NCBI GenBank assembly: GCA_937925475.1
Contig: CALEWH010000012.1
Coordinates: 1-46,729, forward strand
Reading direction: 5' to 3'
DNA from: an uncultured Clostridia bacterium
GTDB lineage: Bacteria > Bacillota > Clostridia > Christensenellales > UBA1242
Length of the DNA stretch: 46,729 bases
Positions 40,257 through 46,729 of the stretch are shown piece after piece (the first letter of the stretch is position 1; every line of letters starts with the position of its first letter). The notes beneath the pieces were generated by a model. That model saw nothing but the letters and a program-made list of their open reading frames with translations, ran no database searches and had not been told where the DNA came from. Position numbers and translations under genes: made by a program.

Positions 40257-40284
40257 AAAAAAGACAAGCAAACGCTTGTCTTTT
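40257..40284 (+). terminator. Intrinsic terminator after SRP RNA
   Basis: AAAAGACAAGC (40259-40269), loop AAAC, GCTTGTCTTTT (40274-40284), then T-rich. The stretch from here to 40390 is A+T-rich with nothing else recognisable. Confidence 0.9.
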
Positions 40285-40390
40285 ATTTTTTTTGTTTTCA
40301 CATTAATAATTTCAAATTTTATGTAAATTTTAACTAGTTTTTTATTTCTTTCTAAAATATAACATATTTTTACTTTATGTCAAAAACACA

Positions 40391-40978
40391 CTACTTTTTG
40401 ACATTTTCATTAATGTAATTGCTTTTAAGTGTCGATACGACCTTATCTGGAAGAGCATTCAACACATTTTCTCTAAGTTTTTCCAAATCGTAAGTTTGTG
40501 TTAGTTCGACTTTAATCACATTAAGTTTGACAGCCTTCAATACTTTAACCACATTGGAGTCAAGTTCGTCAAATTGCATTGATTGAACACTACTATTTTG
40601 CACTAAATCTATTACAAGCACTGGTGTCATATCTTTTCTAGTAAACACCACGACATCAAGATATTTGCTCATAATTGCGTTGTATGCGTTTTTATCTTTA
40701 TTTGGAGAAACAAGTTGGTCCACACCCACTCTTGGGAATGCAATAAGCTCCTTTGGCATAGCCCTGTGCAAGTTTTCCAAAAACTTCATTTCCAACTCAC
40801 TGCAATAATCCTTATTAAGTTTTACATCTACCTTAGTAATATTTTCATTAAGGTTTTTCACAGTGCCAAATCTTTTTCGTAGATAAAAATATATTGTAAG
40901 TGCAATAGCAAGTCCGCCTAGTAAAATCGCAACAACTATCGCTGGATTTGCTTCACTTTCAAGCAATAAGTATCTCAT
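40391..40978 (-). CDS. Membrane-anchored DUF2726-like protein
   Basis: 195 residues. N-terminal transmembrane helix (about 12-33), then a soluble domain: SELEMKFLENLHRAMPKELIAFPRVGVDQLV, YLDVVVFTRKDMTPVLVIDLV, resembling DUF2726 (a nuclease-superfamily-like fold with a D...V(I/L)D/E pattern). Function unknown. SD GAGGTG before ATG. Downstream of trxB-ung but with its own promoter. Confidence 0.7.
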   Translation of the reverse strand: MRYLLLESEANPAIVVAILLGGLAIALTIYFYLRKRFGTVKNLNENITKVDVKLNKDYCSELEMKFLENLHRAMPKELIAFPRVGVDQLVSPNKDKNAYNAIMSKYLDVVVFTRKDMTPVLVIDLVQNSSVQSMQFDELDSNVVKVLKAVKLNVIKVELTQTYDLEKLRENVLNALPDKVVSTLKSNYINENVKK

Positions 40979-40994
40979 AATTCACCTCGCTAGT

Positions 40995-41023
40995 ATTATA
41001 TTACAAAATGCGTGTTTTGTAAA
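40995..41023 (-). promoter_or_regulatory. Promoter of the DUF2726 gene with inverted repeat
   Basis: Minus strand TTTACA (41023-41018), 17 bases, TATAAT (41000-40995). A perfect inverted repeat TTACAAAA / TTTTGTAA (41001-41008, 41015-41022) covers the spacer and -35. Confidence 0.7.
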
Positions 41024-41025
41024 TA

Positions 41026-41703
41026 CTATATGTTTTCAATTTGCCAGTCGATAGGTTTTTCACCAAGGCTTTCAAGTATAGCGTTGGTTTTACTAAAATG
41101 CTTATTCCCCCACCAACCACCTTGATTGGCACTCATTGGACTAGGGTGTGCACATTCCAACTTAAAGTGTCTACTATTTGTAACGACCTTTCCTATCTCT
41201 CTTGCACTTGATCCCCACAACAAAAATACAACAGGTTTTTCGCGATTGTTTAGAAGTTCGATTATTTTGCGAGTGACTATTTCCCAGCCCTTGCCTTTAT
41301 GCGAATTTGCCTTCCCTCTTTCAACTGTCAAAACACTGTTTAGAAGTAGCACACCTTGTTTTGCCCATTTGGTCAAATTTCCATTGTTTGGGATATAACA
41401 ACCCAAATCCGAGTTCAGTTCTTTAAAAACATTTCTAAGCGATGGCGGAAACTCCACGCCTTGTTCGACCGAAAAACAAAGTCCATGTGCTTGGTGAGGT
41501 TCGTGATAAGGGTCTTGACCGATTATCACAACTTTGACATCATTGTATCTGACCATATTTAAGGCCTTAAAAACATTTTTTGGCTCTGGATATATGGTTT
41601 TTGTGGCATATTCTTTGTCCAAAAATGCACTCAATCGCATATATTCGGGAGTTTCAAAAGTCGGTTTTAAAAGTTCGTACCAGTTTTTTGTAATAGGAAA
41701 CAT
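41026..41703 (-). CDS. ung: Uracil-DNA glycosylase
   Basis: 225 residues, family 1. Water-activating loop GQDPYHEPHQAHGLCFSV (Asp64), LLLNSVLTVERGKANSHKGKGWE, VFLLWGSSA, and the Leu loop HPSPMSANQGGWWGNKHFS. It removes uracil from DNA. SD GGAGG; 23 bases after trxB. Confidence 0.97.
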   Translation of the reverse strand: MFPITKNWYELLKPTFETPEYMRLSAFLDKEYATKTIYPEPKNVFKALNMVRYNDVKVVIIGQDPYHEPHQAHGLCFSVEQGVEFPPSLRNVFKELNSDLGCYIPNNGNLTKWAKQGVLLLNSVLTVERGKANSHKGKGWEIVTRKIIELLNNREKPVVFLLWGSSAREIGKVVTNSRHFKLECAHPSPMSANQGGWWGNKHFSKTNAILESLGEKPIDWQIENI

Positions 41704-41726
41704 TTTTGTCCTCCAAAAAGTTTTGC

Positions 41727-42638
41727 TTATTTTTTCAATGAGTTTACATATTTAATTGCGCCGATACCAGCAATACAGCCATCGGCTACCGCTGTCGCAA
41801 CTTGTTTTACTTGTTTGCTTCGCACATCACCCGCCACAAACACACCTTCGACAGATGTTTGCATACTCTCGTCCGATTTTATATATCCTTTGTCGTCCAT
41901 TTCTACTTGACCATCAAGTATCTCAGTGTCAGGCACTCGACCGATTGAAATAAACAATCCATCACAGTCAATATCAAAAGTTTTTTCCGGAGTAGATATT
42001 TCAAGTTTTTTGACTACCTTGTCACCTTTTATTTTGTTGATTTTTGCATATCTGATTTCTGTGACTTTATCTTTTATAGAGTTAAACTTTTTAAGCAAAG
42101 TTGCTTCACATTTTATGCGGTCATCCTTATTAATAAGTGTAAGTTGTCCAGCAAGTCCTACAAGATTAAGCACTTCTTCGATTGCACTATTTCCTCTACC
42201 AATAACGACCACATTTTTACCCTTATACAATGCGCCATCACATACTCCACAATAACTAACACCTTTGCCCAGATACTCGCGTTCGCCATCAATACTAAGT
42301 CGCTTAGGGCTAACACCATTGCATAGTACTATGCACTTTGCGCAATACTTACCATTTGAAGCCATAATTTGCTTGTTTTTAAGGTCGACATTTTCTACTC
42401 TCTCATATACGATTTCTAGCCCTAATTTCTCGGCTTGCTCTTGCATTTTAAGTGCTAAATCCACTCCGCTTATGCACTCAAAACCTGGGTAGTTTTCTAT
42501 ATCCCAGCCTTGACTCATTTGACCGCCTATCATATTTGCTTCAAACATCAATACGCTCAAATTTCCACGCAAAGCGTATATAGCGGTCGTAAGTCCAGCA
42601 GGACCACCACCGATAATAATTACATCATATTGTTTCAT
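41727..42638 (-). CDS. trxB: Thioredoxin reductase
   Basis: 303 residues. FAD-binding GGGPAGLTTAIYALRG at the start, redox-active CGVC (Cys130, Cys133 in SYCGVCDGALYKG), NADPH-binding VVIGRGNSAIEEVLN, and C-terminal FVAGDVRSKQVKQVATAVADG. It reduces thioredoxin; low-molecular-weight type. Own promoter; co-transcribed with ung. Confidence 0.95.
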   Translation of the reverse strand: MKQYDVIIIGGGPAGLTTAIYALRGNLSVLMFEANMIGGQMSQGWDIENYPGFECISGVDLALKMQEQAEKLGLEIVYERVENVDLKNKQIMASNGKYCAKCIVLCNGVSPKRLSIDGEREYLGKGVSYCGVCDGALYKGKNVVVIGRGNSAIEEVLNLVGLAGQLTLINKDDRIKCEATLLKKFNSIKDKVTEIRYAKINKIKGDKVVKKLEISTPEKTFDIDCDGLFISIGRVPDTEILDGQVEMDDKGYIKSDESMQTSVEGVFVAGDVRSKQVKQVATAVADGCIAGIGAIKYVNSLKK

Positions 42639-42655
42639 AATTTTCTCCTGTTTTT

Positions 42656-42664
42656 ATTATAGCA
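42656..42664 (-). promoter_or_regulatory. Extended -10 promoter of trxB
   Basis: Minus strand TGCTATAAT (42664-42656); no good -35. Confidence 0.6.
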
Positions 42665-42712
42665 TATATGTGGCTATTTAAAAATAATTTTTAAACAAAT
42701 TATGATTTAGAT

Positions 42713-42738
42713 AAAAAAAGGACACATAAAATGTGTCC
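42713..42738 (-). terminator. Terminator of rplM-rpsI
   Basis: GGACACAT (42720-42727), loop AAA, ATGTGTCC (42731-42738), T run on the minus strand. Confidence 0.92.
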
Positions 42739-42751
42739 AATATTTCCACAA

Positions 42752-43306
42752 TTAACGCTTACGGAATTGAGGTGCTTTACGCGCTTTTTTAAGACCGTAT
42801 TTCTTTCTCTCTTTGATACGGCTATCACGAGTAAGGTATCCAGCCTTTTTAAGTTCTGGTTTTAGATTTTCATCTGCTTTTACAAGGGCTCTTGCTATAC
42901 CATGTCTGATTGCACCGGCTTGACCTGATAGTCCACCACCGTTTACATTTACATATACATCGTATTTGCCTTCGCTACCTGTAAGAACCAATGCTTGGTT
43001 TGCTACAAGTTTTAGTGTACCAAGACCAAAGTACTCATCAATGTGTTTGCCATTAATTACAAACAATCCTTTTCCATTAGGAACAAGTCTTACTCTTGCG
43101 ATAGATTGTTTCTTTCTACCAGTACCAGTGTATTGAAGTACCTTAGGGAATTTTATAGTTTTGCCTTTTGCAGGGGCTACTTTTTTCTCTTCAACAGGTT
43201 TTTCTACTTTCTTAGTAGCTGTTTTTTCTACTTTCTCTACTTTCTCAACTTTTTTAGAAGCAGTAGCTTTTGTAGTTTTCTCTACTTTCTTTGCAGTTTC
43301 TGCCAT
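42752..43306 (-). CDS. rpsI: Ribosomal protein S9 (uS9) with Lys-rich N-terminal extension
   Basis: 184 residues; the uS9 core starts near residue 56 (VLQYTGTGRKKQSIARVRL) and ends with the universal KKARKAPQFRKR tail that reaches the P-site tRNA. The first ~55 residues are a low-complexity Lys/Glu/Val/Thr/Ala extension with five KVEK units, absent from ordinary S9 (about 130 residues). The start overlaps the rplM stop (TAATG), and SD GGGAGG lies before it, so the extension is translated. Confidence 0.95.
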   Translation of the reverse strand: MAETAKKVEKTTKATASKKVEKVEKVEKTATKKVEKPVEEKKVAPAKGKTIKFPKVLQYTGTGRKKQSIARVRLVPNGKGLFVINGKHIDEYFGLGTLKLVANQALVLTGSEGKYDVYVNVNGGGLSGQAGAIRHGIARALVKADENLKPELKKAGYLTRDSRIKERKKYGLKKARKAPQFRKR

Positions 43307-43749
43307 TATCTAGCGCCTCCCTTGATTTTATACTCTTTTGGTTGTTGGGCAGCGTGTGGGTGTGTATCACCTTTATATACTTTCAATTTCTTGAACATTT
43401 GTCTGCCAAGTGTATTTTTTGGAAGCATACCTTTTACTGCTTTTTCCATAGCGAAGTCACTCTTATCTTTCATAAGTGTGCTATATTTTACATATTTGTC
43501 TCCGCCTGGGAATCCAGAATAACGGAAATAAATCTTTTGATCCATTTTATTTCCAGTAAGGATCATCTTGTCTGTGTTTATAACTATTACATAGTCACCT
43601 GTGTCTACATGTGGAGTAAAGCAAGGTTTGTTTTTGCCACGAAGAAGTGCAGCAACTTGACTAGCAACGCGTCCCATTGGAAGACCTGCTGCGTCAACAA
43701 CATACCATTCTCTCTTCACAGTTTCAGGTTTTGCCATAACTGTTTTCAT
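43306..43749 (-). CDS. rplM: Ribosomal protein L13 (uL13)
   Basis: 147 residues. REWYVVDAAGLPMGRVASQVAALLRGKNK, DYVIVINTDKMILTG, MLPKNTLGRQMFKKLKVY and GDTHPHAAQQP are typical. ATG 43749 has SD GGAG; an ATG four codons in is less well placed. Operon with rpsI as in most bacteria. Confidence 0.97.
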   Translation of the reverse strand: MKTVMAKPETVKREWYVVDAAGLPMGRVASQVAALLRGKNKPCFTPHVDTGDYVIVINTDKMILTGNKMDQKIYFRYSGFPGGDKYVKYSTLMKDKSDFAMEKAVKGMLPKNTLGRQMFKKLKVYKGDTHPHAAQQPKEYKIKGGAR

Positions 43750-43778
43750 ATTTTTTCTCCAAATAATATTATCTTTTT

Positions 43779-43825
43779 GTAATGGCCAGACTCACAGGGG
43801 CTAATTGCAAGTTTTTCCACATTAC
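43779..43825 (-). promoter_or_regulatory. Structured rplM leader, possible L13 autoregulatory element
   Basis: In the ~80-base 5' leader GTAATG (43825-43820) pairs with CATTAC (43784-43779), enclosing a loop with AGCCCCTGTGAGTCTGGCC. This fits an L13-leader-like RNA, but I cannot match it base by base to the known Firmicutes family. Confidence 0.45.
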
Positions 43826-43835
43826 ATACGAGCAT

Positions 43836-43864
43836 ATTTTATAATATAATATCTATTTTGTCAA
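43836..43864 (-). promoter_or_regulatory. Promoter of rplM-rpsI
   Basis: Minus strand TTGACA (43864-43859, exact), 17 bases, TAAAAT (43841-43836). Confidence 0.85.
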
Positions 43865-43922
43865 GCCTAGAAACGGATATTTTTATATATTTCCTTTATT
43901 TTATTTAATTAATACTACAACA

Positions 43923-43949
43923 AAAAAGCCCTTAACATAAGGACTTTTT
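43923..43949 (-). terminator. Terminator of the 43955 gene
   Basis: AAAAAGCCCTTA (43923-43934) / TAAGGACTTTTT (43938-43949) with one mismatch, T run on the minus strand. Confidence 0.75.
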
Positions 43950-43954
43950 ATTTT

Positions 43955-45265
43955 TTAGTTTAATTCTATTACAGCCACGCCATTTTCATATGTAAAATAC
44001 ATATCTAAAGTAGATTCGGACATTGTAGTTATTCCATCAAATTTGCACAAATATCTATTATTAACATAATTTCCATTAGAGTCAACATCTACACATTTGC
44101 TCATTTCTACAGAAGCAGAATTGAATGAATATTTCATCTCTCCAGAATACGAATATACACCATTTTCAACAATTTTTTGTTTTAGGTTGTTTAGTAAATC
44201 AACCAAAACTTGTTTGTTTGTATCATTATAATCTTGTATTGTTTTTGCAAGTGCTTCACACAAATTAATAGCTTCATTATACTCAACCCACGAACTTAAT
44301 AAATAAAATCTTGAATTGTTTTCTACAATAGTCATTCCAAGTTTGTTGTTAGCAAAATCCATTGCCTTAACAAAAGCAGTGTTTGCCAAAGCATTAGAAG
44401 TATCAATCAAACTAAAATGATGTGGCAAAACAAAAGCATTCAATATTCTTTCAAATTGAGTTTCTCCAGTAGCATCACTAATATTACTTTCTACAACTTC
44501 AATATTCATTACACTTTTAGTAATGTTTGCATTCCAAGAATATGATTTTCCATCCATTTTATCAAGATATGTAGAGTATTTCAAGTTATTGTTAAACAAA
44601 TCATCTTCTATTGTATCATAATTTTTGTATCCCAAATGTGCAAAGTTTACAACATTTGTTTCATAATTTAGATAACTTAATTCAATTGCACCTTCTTTAC
44701 TAGAAGTATCTTTCATGTTTACAAACGAAGAAACAGAAAGAAGTTTTTCTTCTTTAAAATCATAGTTGATTGTCGAACGAGTGCGTTTTATTAAATTTTC
44801 TCCAATTATCATTGCATAATCAATATCAATTAAGTTTTGATTATCTTTGCGTGTAGCCATACTAAATAAATATGTTTTTGTTCCATCCACTAAAGTGTAG
44901 GTTTTATTTAGTTCAAATTTATTAGCAAATGAATTTGATTTTGACGAATTAGCCATAAAATATGCTACTTGTGTTGAATAATAATTTTCATACAAAACAA
45001 CATTAAAATAATTATCAATAGTGTATTTATCATTATTCGCTTGTGTTTGCACTCCATTAGATGATAATGATGACGAATTAGAAGTGCTTTGACTATAAGA
45101 CTTTATAATACTATCCTCTCTATCAATCGTAGCATCAAGTGCAATTTCGACTCTTTCTATTTCGGTTAGCTTATCTTTTTTAGTTAATAATACTACAACC
45201 AGTATTGCAGCAACAATAAATACAAAGAGCATCACAACTGTGATTATCTTTTTTGCTTTTGACAT
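43955..45265 (-). CDS. Membrane-anchored extracellular protein, unknown
   Basis: 436 residues. One N-terminal helix at about 5-28 (IITVVMLFVFIVAAILVVVLL), then a Ser/Asn/Gln-rich linker (SYSQSTSNSSSLSSNGVQTQ) and a large soluble domain rich in Asn, Ser, Tyr and Leu with few Cys. Type II topology with the bulk outside the cell. Not recognised. Own promoter (45298-45325); SD GGGAGG. Confidence 0.75.
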   Translation of the reverse strand: MSKAKKIITVVMLFVFIVAAILVVVLLTKKDKLTEIERVEIALDATIDREDSIIKSYSQSTSNSSSLSSNGVQTQANNDKYTIDNYFNVVLYENYYSTQVAYFMANSSKSNSFANKFELNKTYTLVDGTKTYLFSMATRKDNQNLIDIDYAMIIGENLIKRTRSTINYDFKEEKLLSVSSFVNMKDTSSKEGAIELSYLNYETNVVNFAHLGYKNYDTIEDDLFNNNLKYSTYLDKMDGKSYSWNANITKSVMNIEVVESNISDATGETQFERILNAFVLPHHFSLIDTSNALANTAFVKAMDFANNKLGMTIVENNSRFYLLSSWVEYNEAINLCEALAKTIQDYNDTNKQVLVDLLNNLKQKIVENGVYSYSGEMKYSFNSASVEMSKCVDVDSNGNYVNNRYLCKFDGITTMSESTLDMYFTYENGVAVIELN

Positions 45266-45297
45266 CTATTTTATCCTCCCATAATATAGTTATATTC

Positions 45298-45325
45298 ATT
45301 CTACCACCCACTAGAAAATTGTCAA
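45298..45325 (-). promoter_or_regulatory. Promoter of the 43955 gene
   Basis: Minus strand TTGACA (45325-45320), 16 bases, TAGAAT (45303-45298). Confidence 0.75.
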
Positions 45326-45375
45326 GTAAAATGAGTGATAAACCACAACCATAAAGAAAATATGGATAAAATAAA

Positions 45376-45431
45376 AAGACTACGCAAATTGACATAGTCT
45401 TAAAAAACAAAAAAAGGCTCTTGTCAAGCCT
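45376..45431 (-). terminator. Tandem terminators after the 45442 gene
   Basis: First on the minus strand: AGGCT / AGCCT (45415-45419, 45427-45431) with a T run. Second: AAGACTA / TAGTCTT (45376-45382, 45395-45401) with T-rich DNA behind. A back-up pair before the next promoter. Confidence 0.7.
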
Positions 45432-45441
45432 AAAAAAGACA

Positions 45442-46002
45442 TTATTTGCTTTTTTCTCCTTCTTTTGAAACTTTGGTCTTTTGAGCAACTGTGCTAGTAA
45501 GACTAACGCTTTCACTTACAGCCTTCTCAAAACGCTTTTCATATGCTCTTGCAGTCTTAAAATTTTTCACATTTTCGCACATGAACATACTTTCTGCCAT
45601 AGCAACATCTGCATTTGTGTACTTTGCACTTACAATGTTGTTTTCTCTAAATTTGTAATATTCACGCCCGATAGTCTCTATATTTTTAGCAAATTTGACT
45701 CTTTTCAAATTTGTTTTCTCACTATCGGAAATTTTCTTAAAGTGCATCAAAGCAGTATTGAATTTATAACTATTTATCACCTTTTCACAAACAAACACAG
45801 AAAACAAAATTTTGAAAGCATTATCAAGGTCTGTTATGTCAATATTACTACTCTCAATAATCTTTTTATTGGCTTTTCCAACCTTTTCCCAGTACTCGTG
45901 TTTGTACAAACTATTGTTTAGTTCGATATCTTTTATAGTACTTAAAATATAATTAAAAACTACGCTTGTTTCTTTGCTAAAATCTGGCACTTTTACATCC
46001 AT
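45442..46002 (-). CDS. Hypothetical cytosolic protein
   Basis: 186 residues, all-helical looking, charged, no signal or membrane segment; ends in a Ser/Thr/Lys-rich tail (TSTVAQKTKVSKEGEKSK). Not recognised. SD AAGGTG before ATG 46002; own promoter. Confidence 0.75.
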   Translation of the reverse strand: MDVKVPDFSKETSVVFNYILSTIKDIELNNSLYKHEYWEKVGKANKKIIESSNIDITDLDNAFKILFSVFVCEKVINSYKFNTALMHFKKISDSEKTNLKRVKFAKNIETIGREYYKFRENNIVSAKYTNADVAMAESMFMCENVKNFKTARAYEKRFEKAVSESVSLTSTVAQKTKVSKEGEKSK

Positions 46003-46026
46003 GACACACCTTCCTATTTCGTCAAT

Positions 46027-46055
46027 AGTGTATCATAATAAATAGCGTTTTGCAA
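46027..46055 (-). promoter_or_regulatory. Promoter of the 45442 gene
   Basis: Minus strand TTGCAA (46055-46050), 17 bases, TACACT (46032-46027) with TG extension. Confidence 0.55.
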
Positions 46056-46074
46056 TACTCAATCGGAAAATAAA

Positions 46075-46110
46075 AACAAAAAAAAGAGCGCTCCTGAGAG
46101 GGTGCTCTTT
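46075..46110 (-). terminator. Terminator of the 16S rRNA transcript
   Basis: AAAGAGC (46083-46089) / GCTCTTT (46104-46110) with extra inner pairing, followed by eight or more T on the minus strand, about 140 bases after the 16S 3' end. A 9-bp hairpin CTTATCCAT / ATGGATAAG (46139-46147, 46163-46171) lies between them. Confidence 0.8.
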
Positions 46111-46248
46111 AATCTTAACTTATGAATGGAGATAGGACTTATCCATCTATTCTATCTTATTATGGATAAGAATTTACAGAAAACAATGTGTGAGTACATT
46201 GTATACAGACTGTATTTGACTGATGTCAGGTGTCTGTAAAATCTCTTT

Positions 46249-46729
<481 letters not shown>

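Noticed and set aside
42327..42340. Perfect 14-base palindrome GCATAGTACTATGC inside trxB as a regulatory site
   Set aside because: It lies within conserved coding sequence (VLCNG region) and can be explained by codons; kept only as background for the TACTATGC motif.

Overview
The window reads as chromosomal DNA of a low-G+C, endospore-forming Clostridia-type bacterium (Bacillota), probably an uncultivated anaerobe. The reasons are a spoIIGA-sigE-sigG locus next to a Gram-positive division and cell-wall (dcw) cluster, a clostridial-type 16S rRNA 3' end, a large SRP RNA, an ileS T-box leader and very regular consensus sigma-A promoters and intrinsic terminators. Almost all genes are on the minus strand. 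No tRNA gene, CRISPR array, insertion sequence or prophage was seen.

Layout, left to right. 1-344: a partial unknown gene behind a perfect consensus promoter. 474-3024: the sporulation sigma locus (transcribed spoIIGA, sigE, sigG), then a GNAT acetyltransferase (3043-4185). 4240-18947: the division/peptidoglycan cluster, transcribed as rsmH-ftsL-spoVD/ftsI-murE-mraY-murD-ftsW (promoter 18919-18947, terminator 10403-10432), a methyltransferase-CYTH pair with its own promoter, murA-ftsQ, and ftsA-ftsZ. murF, murG, murB, murC and mraZ are not in the cluster. 19151-24473: accessory region with two small genes behind a palindrome-controlled promoter, two secreted proteins with SipW-type signal segments (TasA/CalY-like), a phosphoesterase, a sporulation-associated coat-like gene with a sigma-K-type promoter, and a small regulator module flanked by two identical terminators. 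24472-25989: hydrolase and membrane protein. 26007-29876: tig-clpP-clpX-engB proteostasis operon. 29972-32959: small membrane proteins, rluD-lspA and a SPOR-domain protein. 33022-34946: groES-groEL, plus strand. 34953-39060: ileS with a T-box leader and an rluA-type gene. 39064-40284: CBS protein and SRP RNA. 40391-42664: trxB-ung-DUF2726. 42713-43864: rplM-rpsI with a structured leader. 43923-46055: two unknown genes. 46250 to the end: 3' part of a 16S rRNA gene that is followed by a terminator and not by 23S rRNA.

Functionally the dcw block supplies lipid II precursors (MurA, MurD, MurE, MraY), the septal synthase pair FtsW/class B PBP, and the Z-ring (FtsZ/FtsA/FtsQ/FtsL). The sporulation block next to it supplies the mother-cell factor SigE, its activating protease SpoIIGA and the forespore factor SigG. 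The most interesting points are a hairpin across the sigG ribosome-binding site, an FtsA without its membrane-targeting tail, a MurE with an altered amino-acid specificity motif, the SipW-type secreted pair, the palindromic operator of the 19.2-19.9 kb unit and the unlinked 16S rRNA gene.
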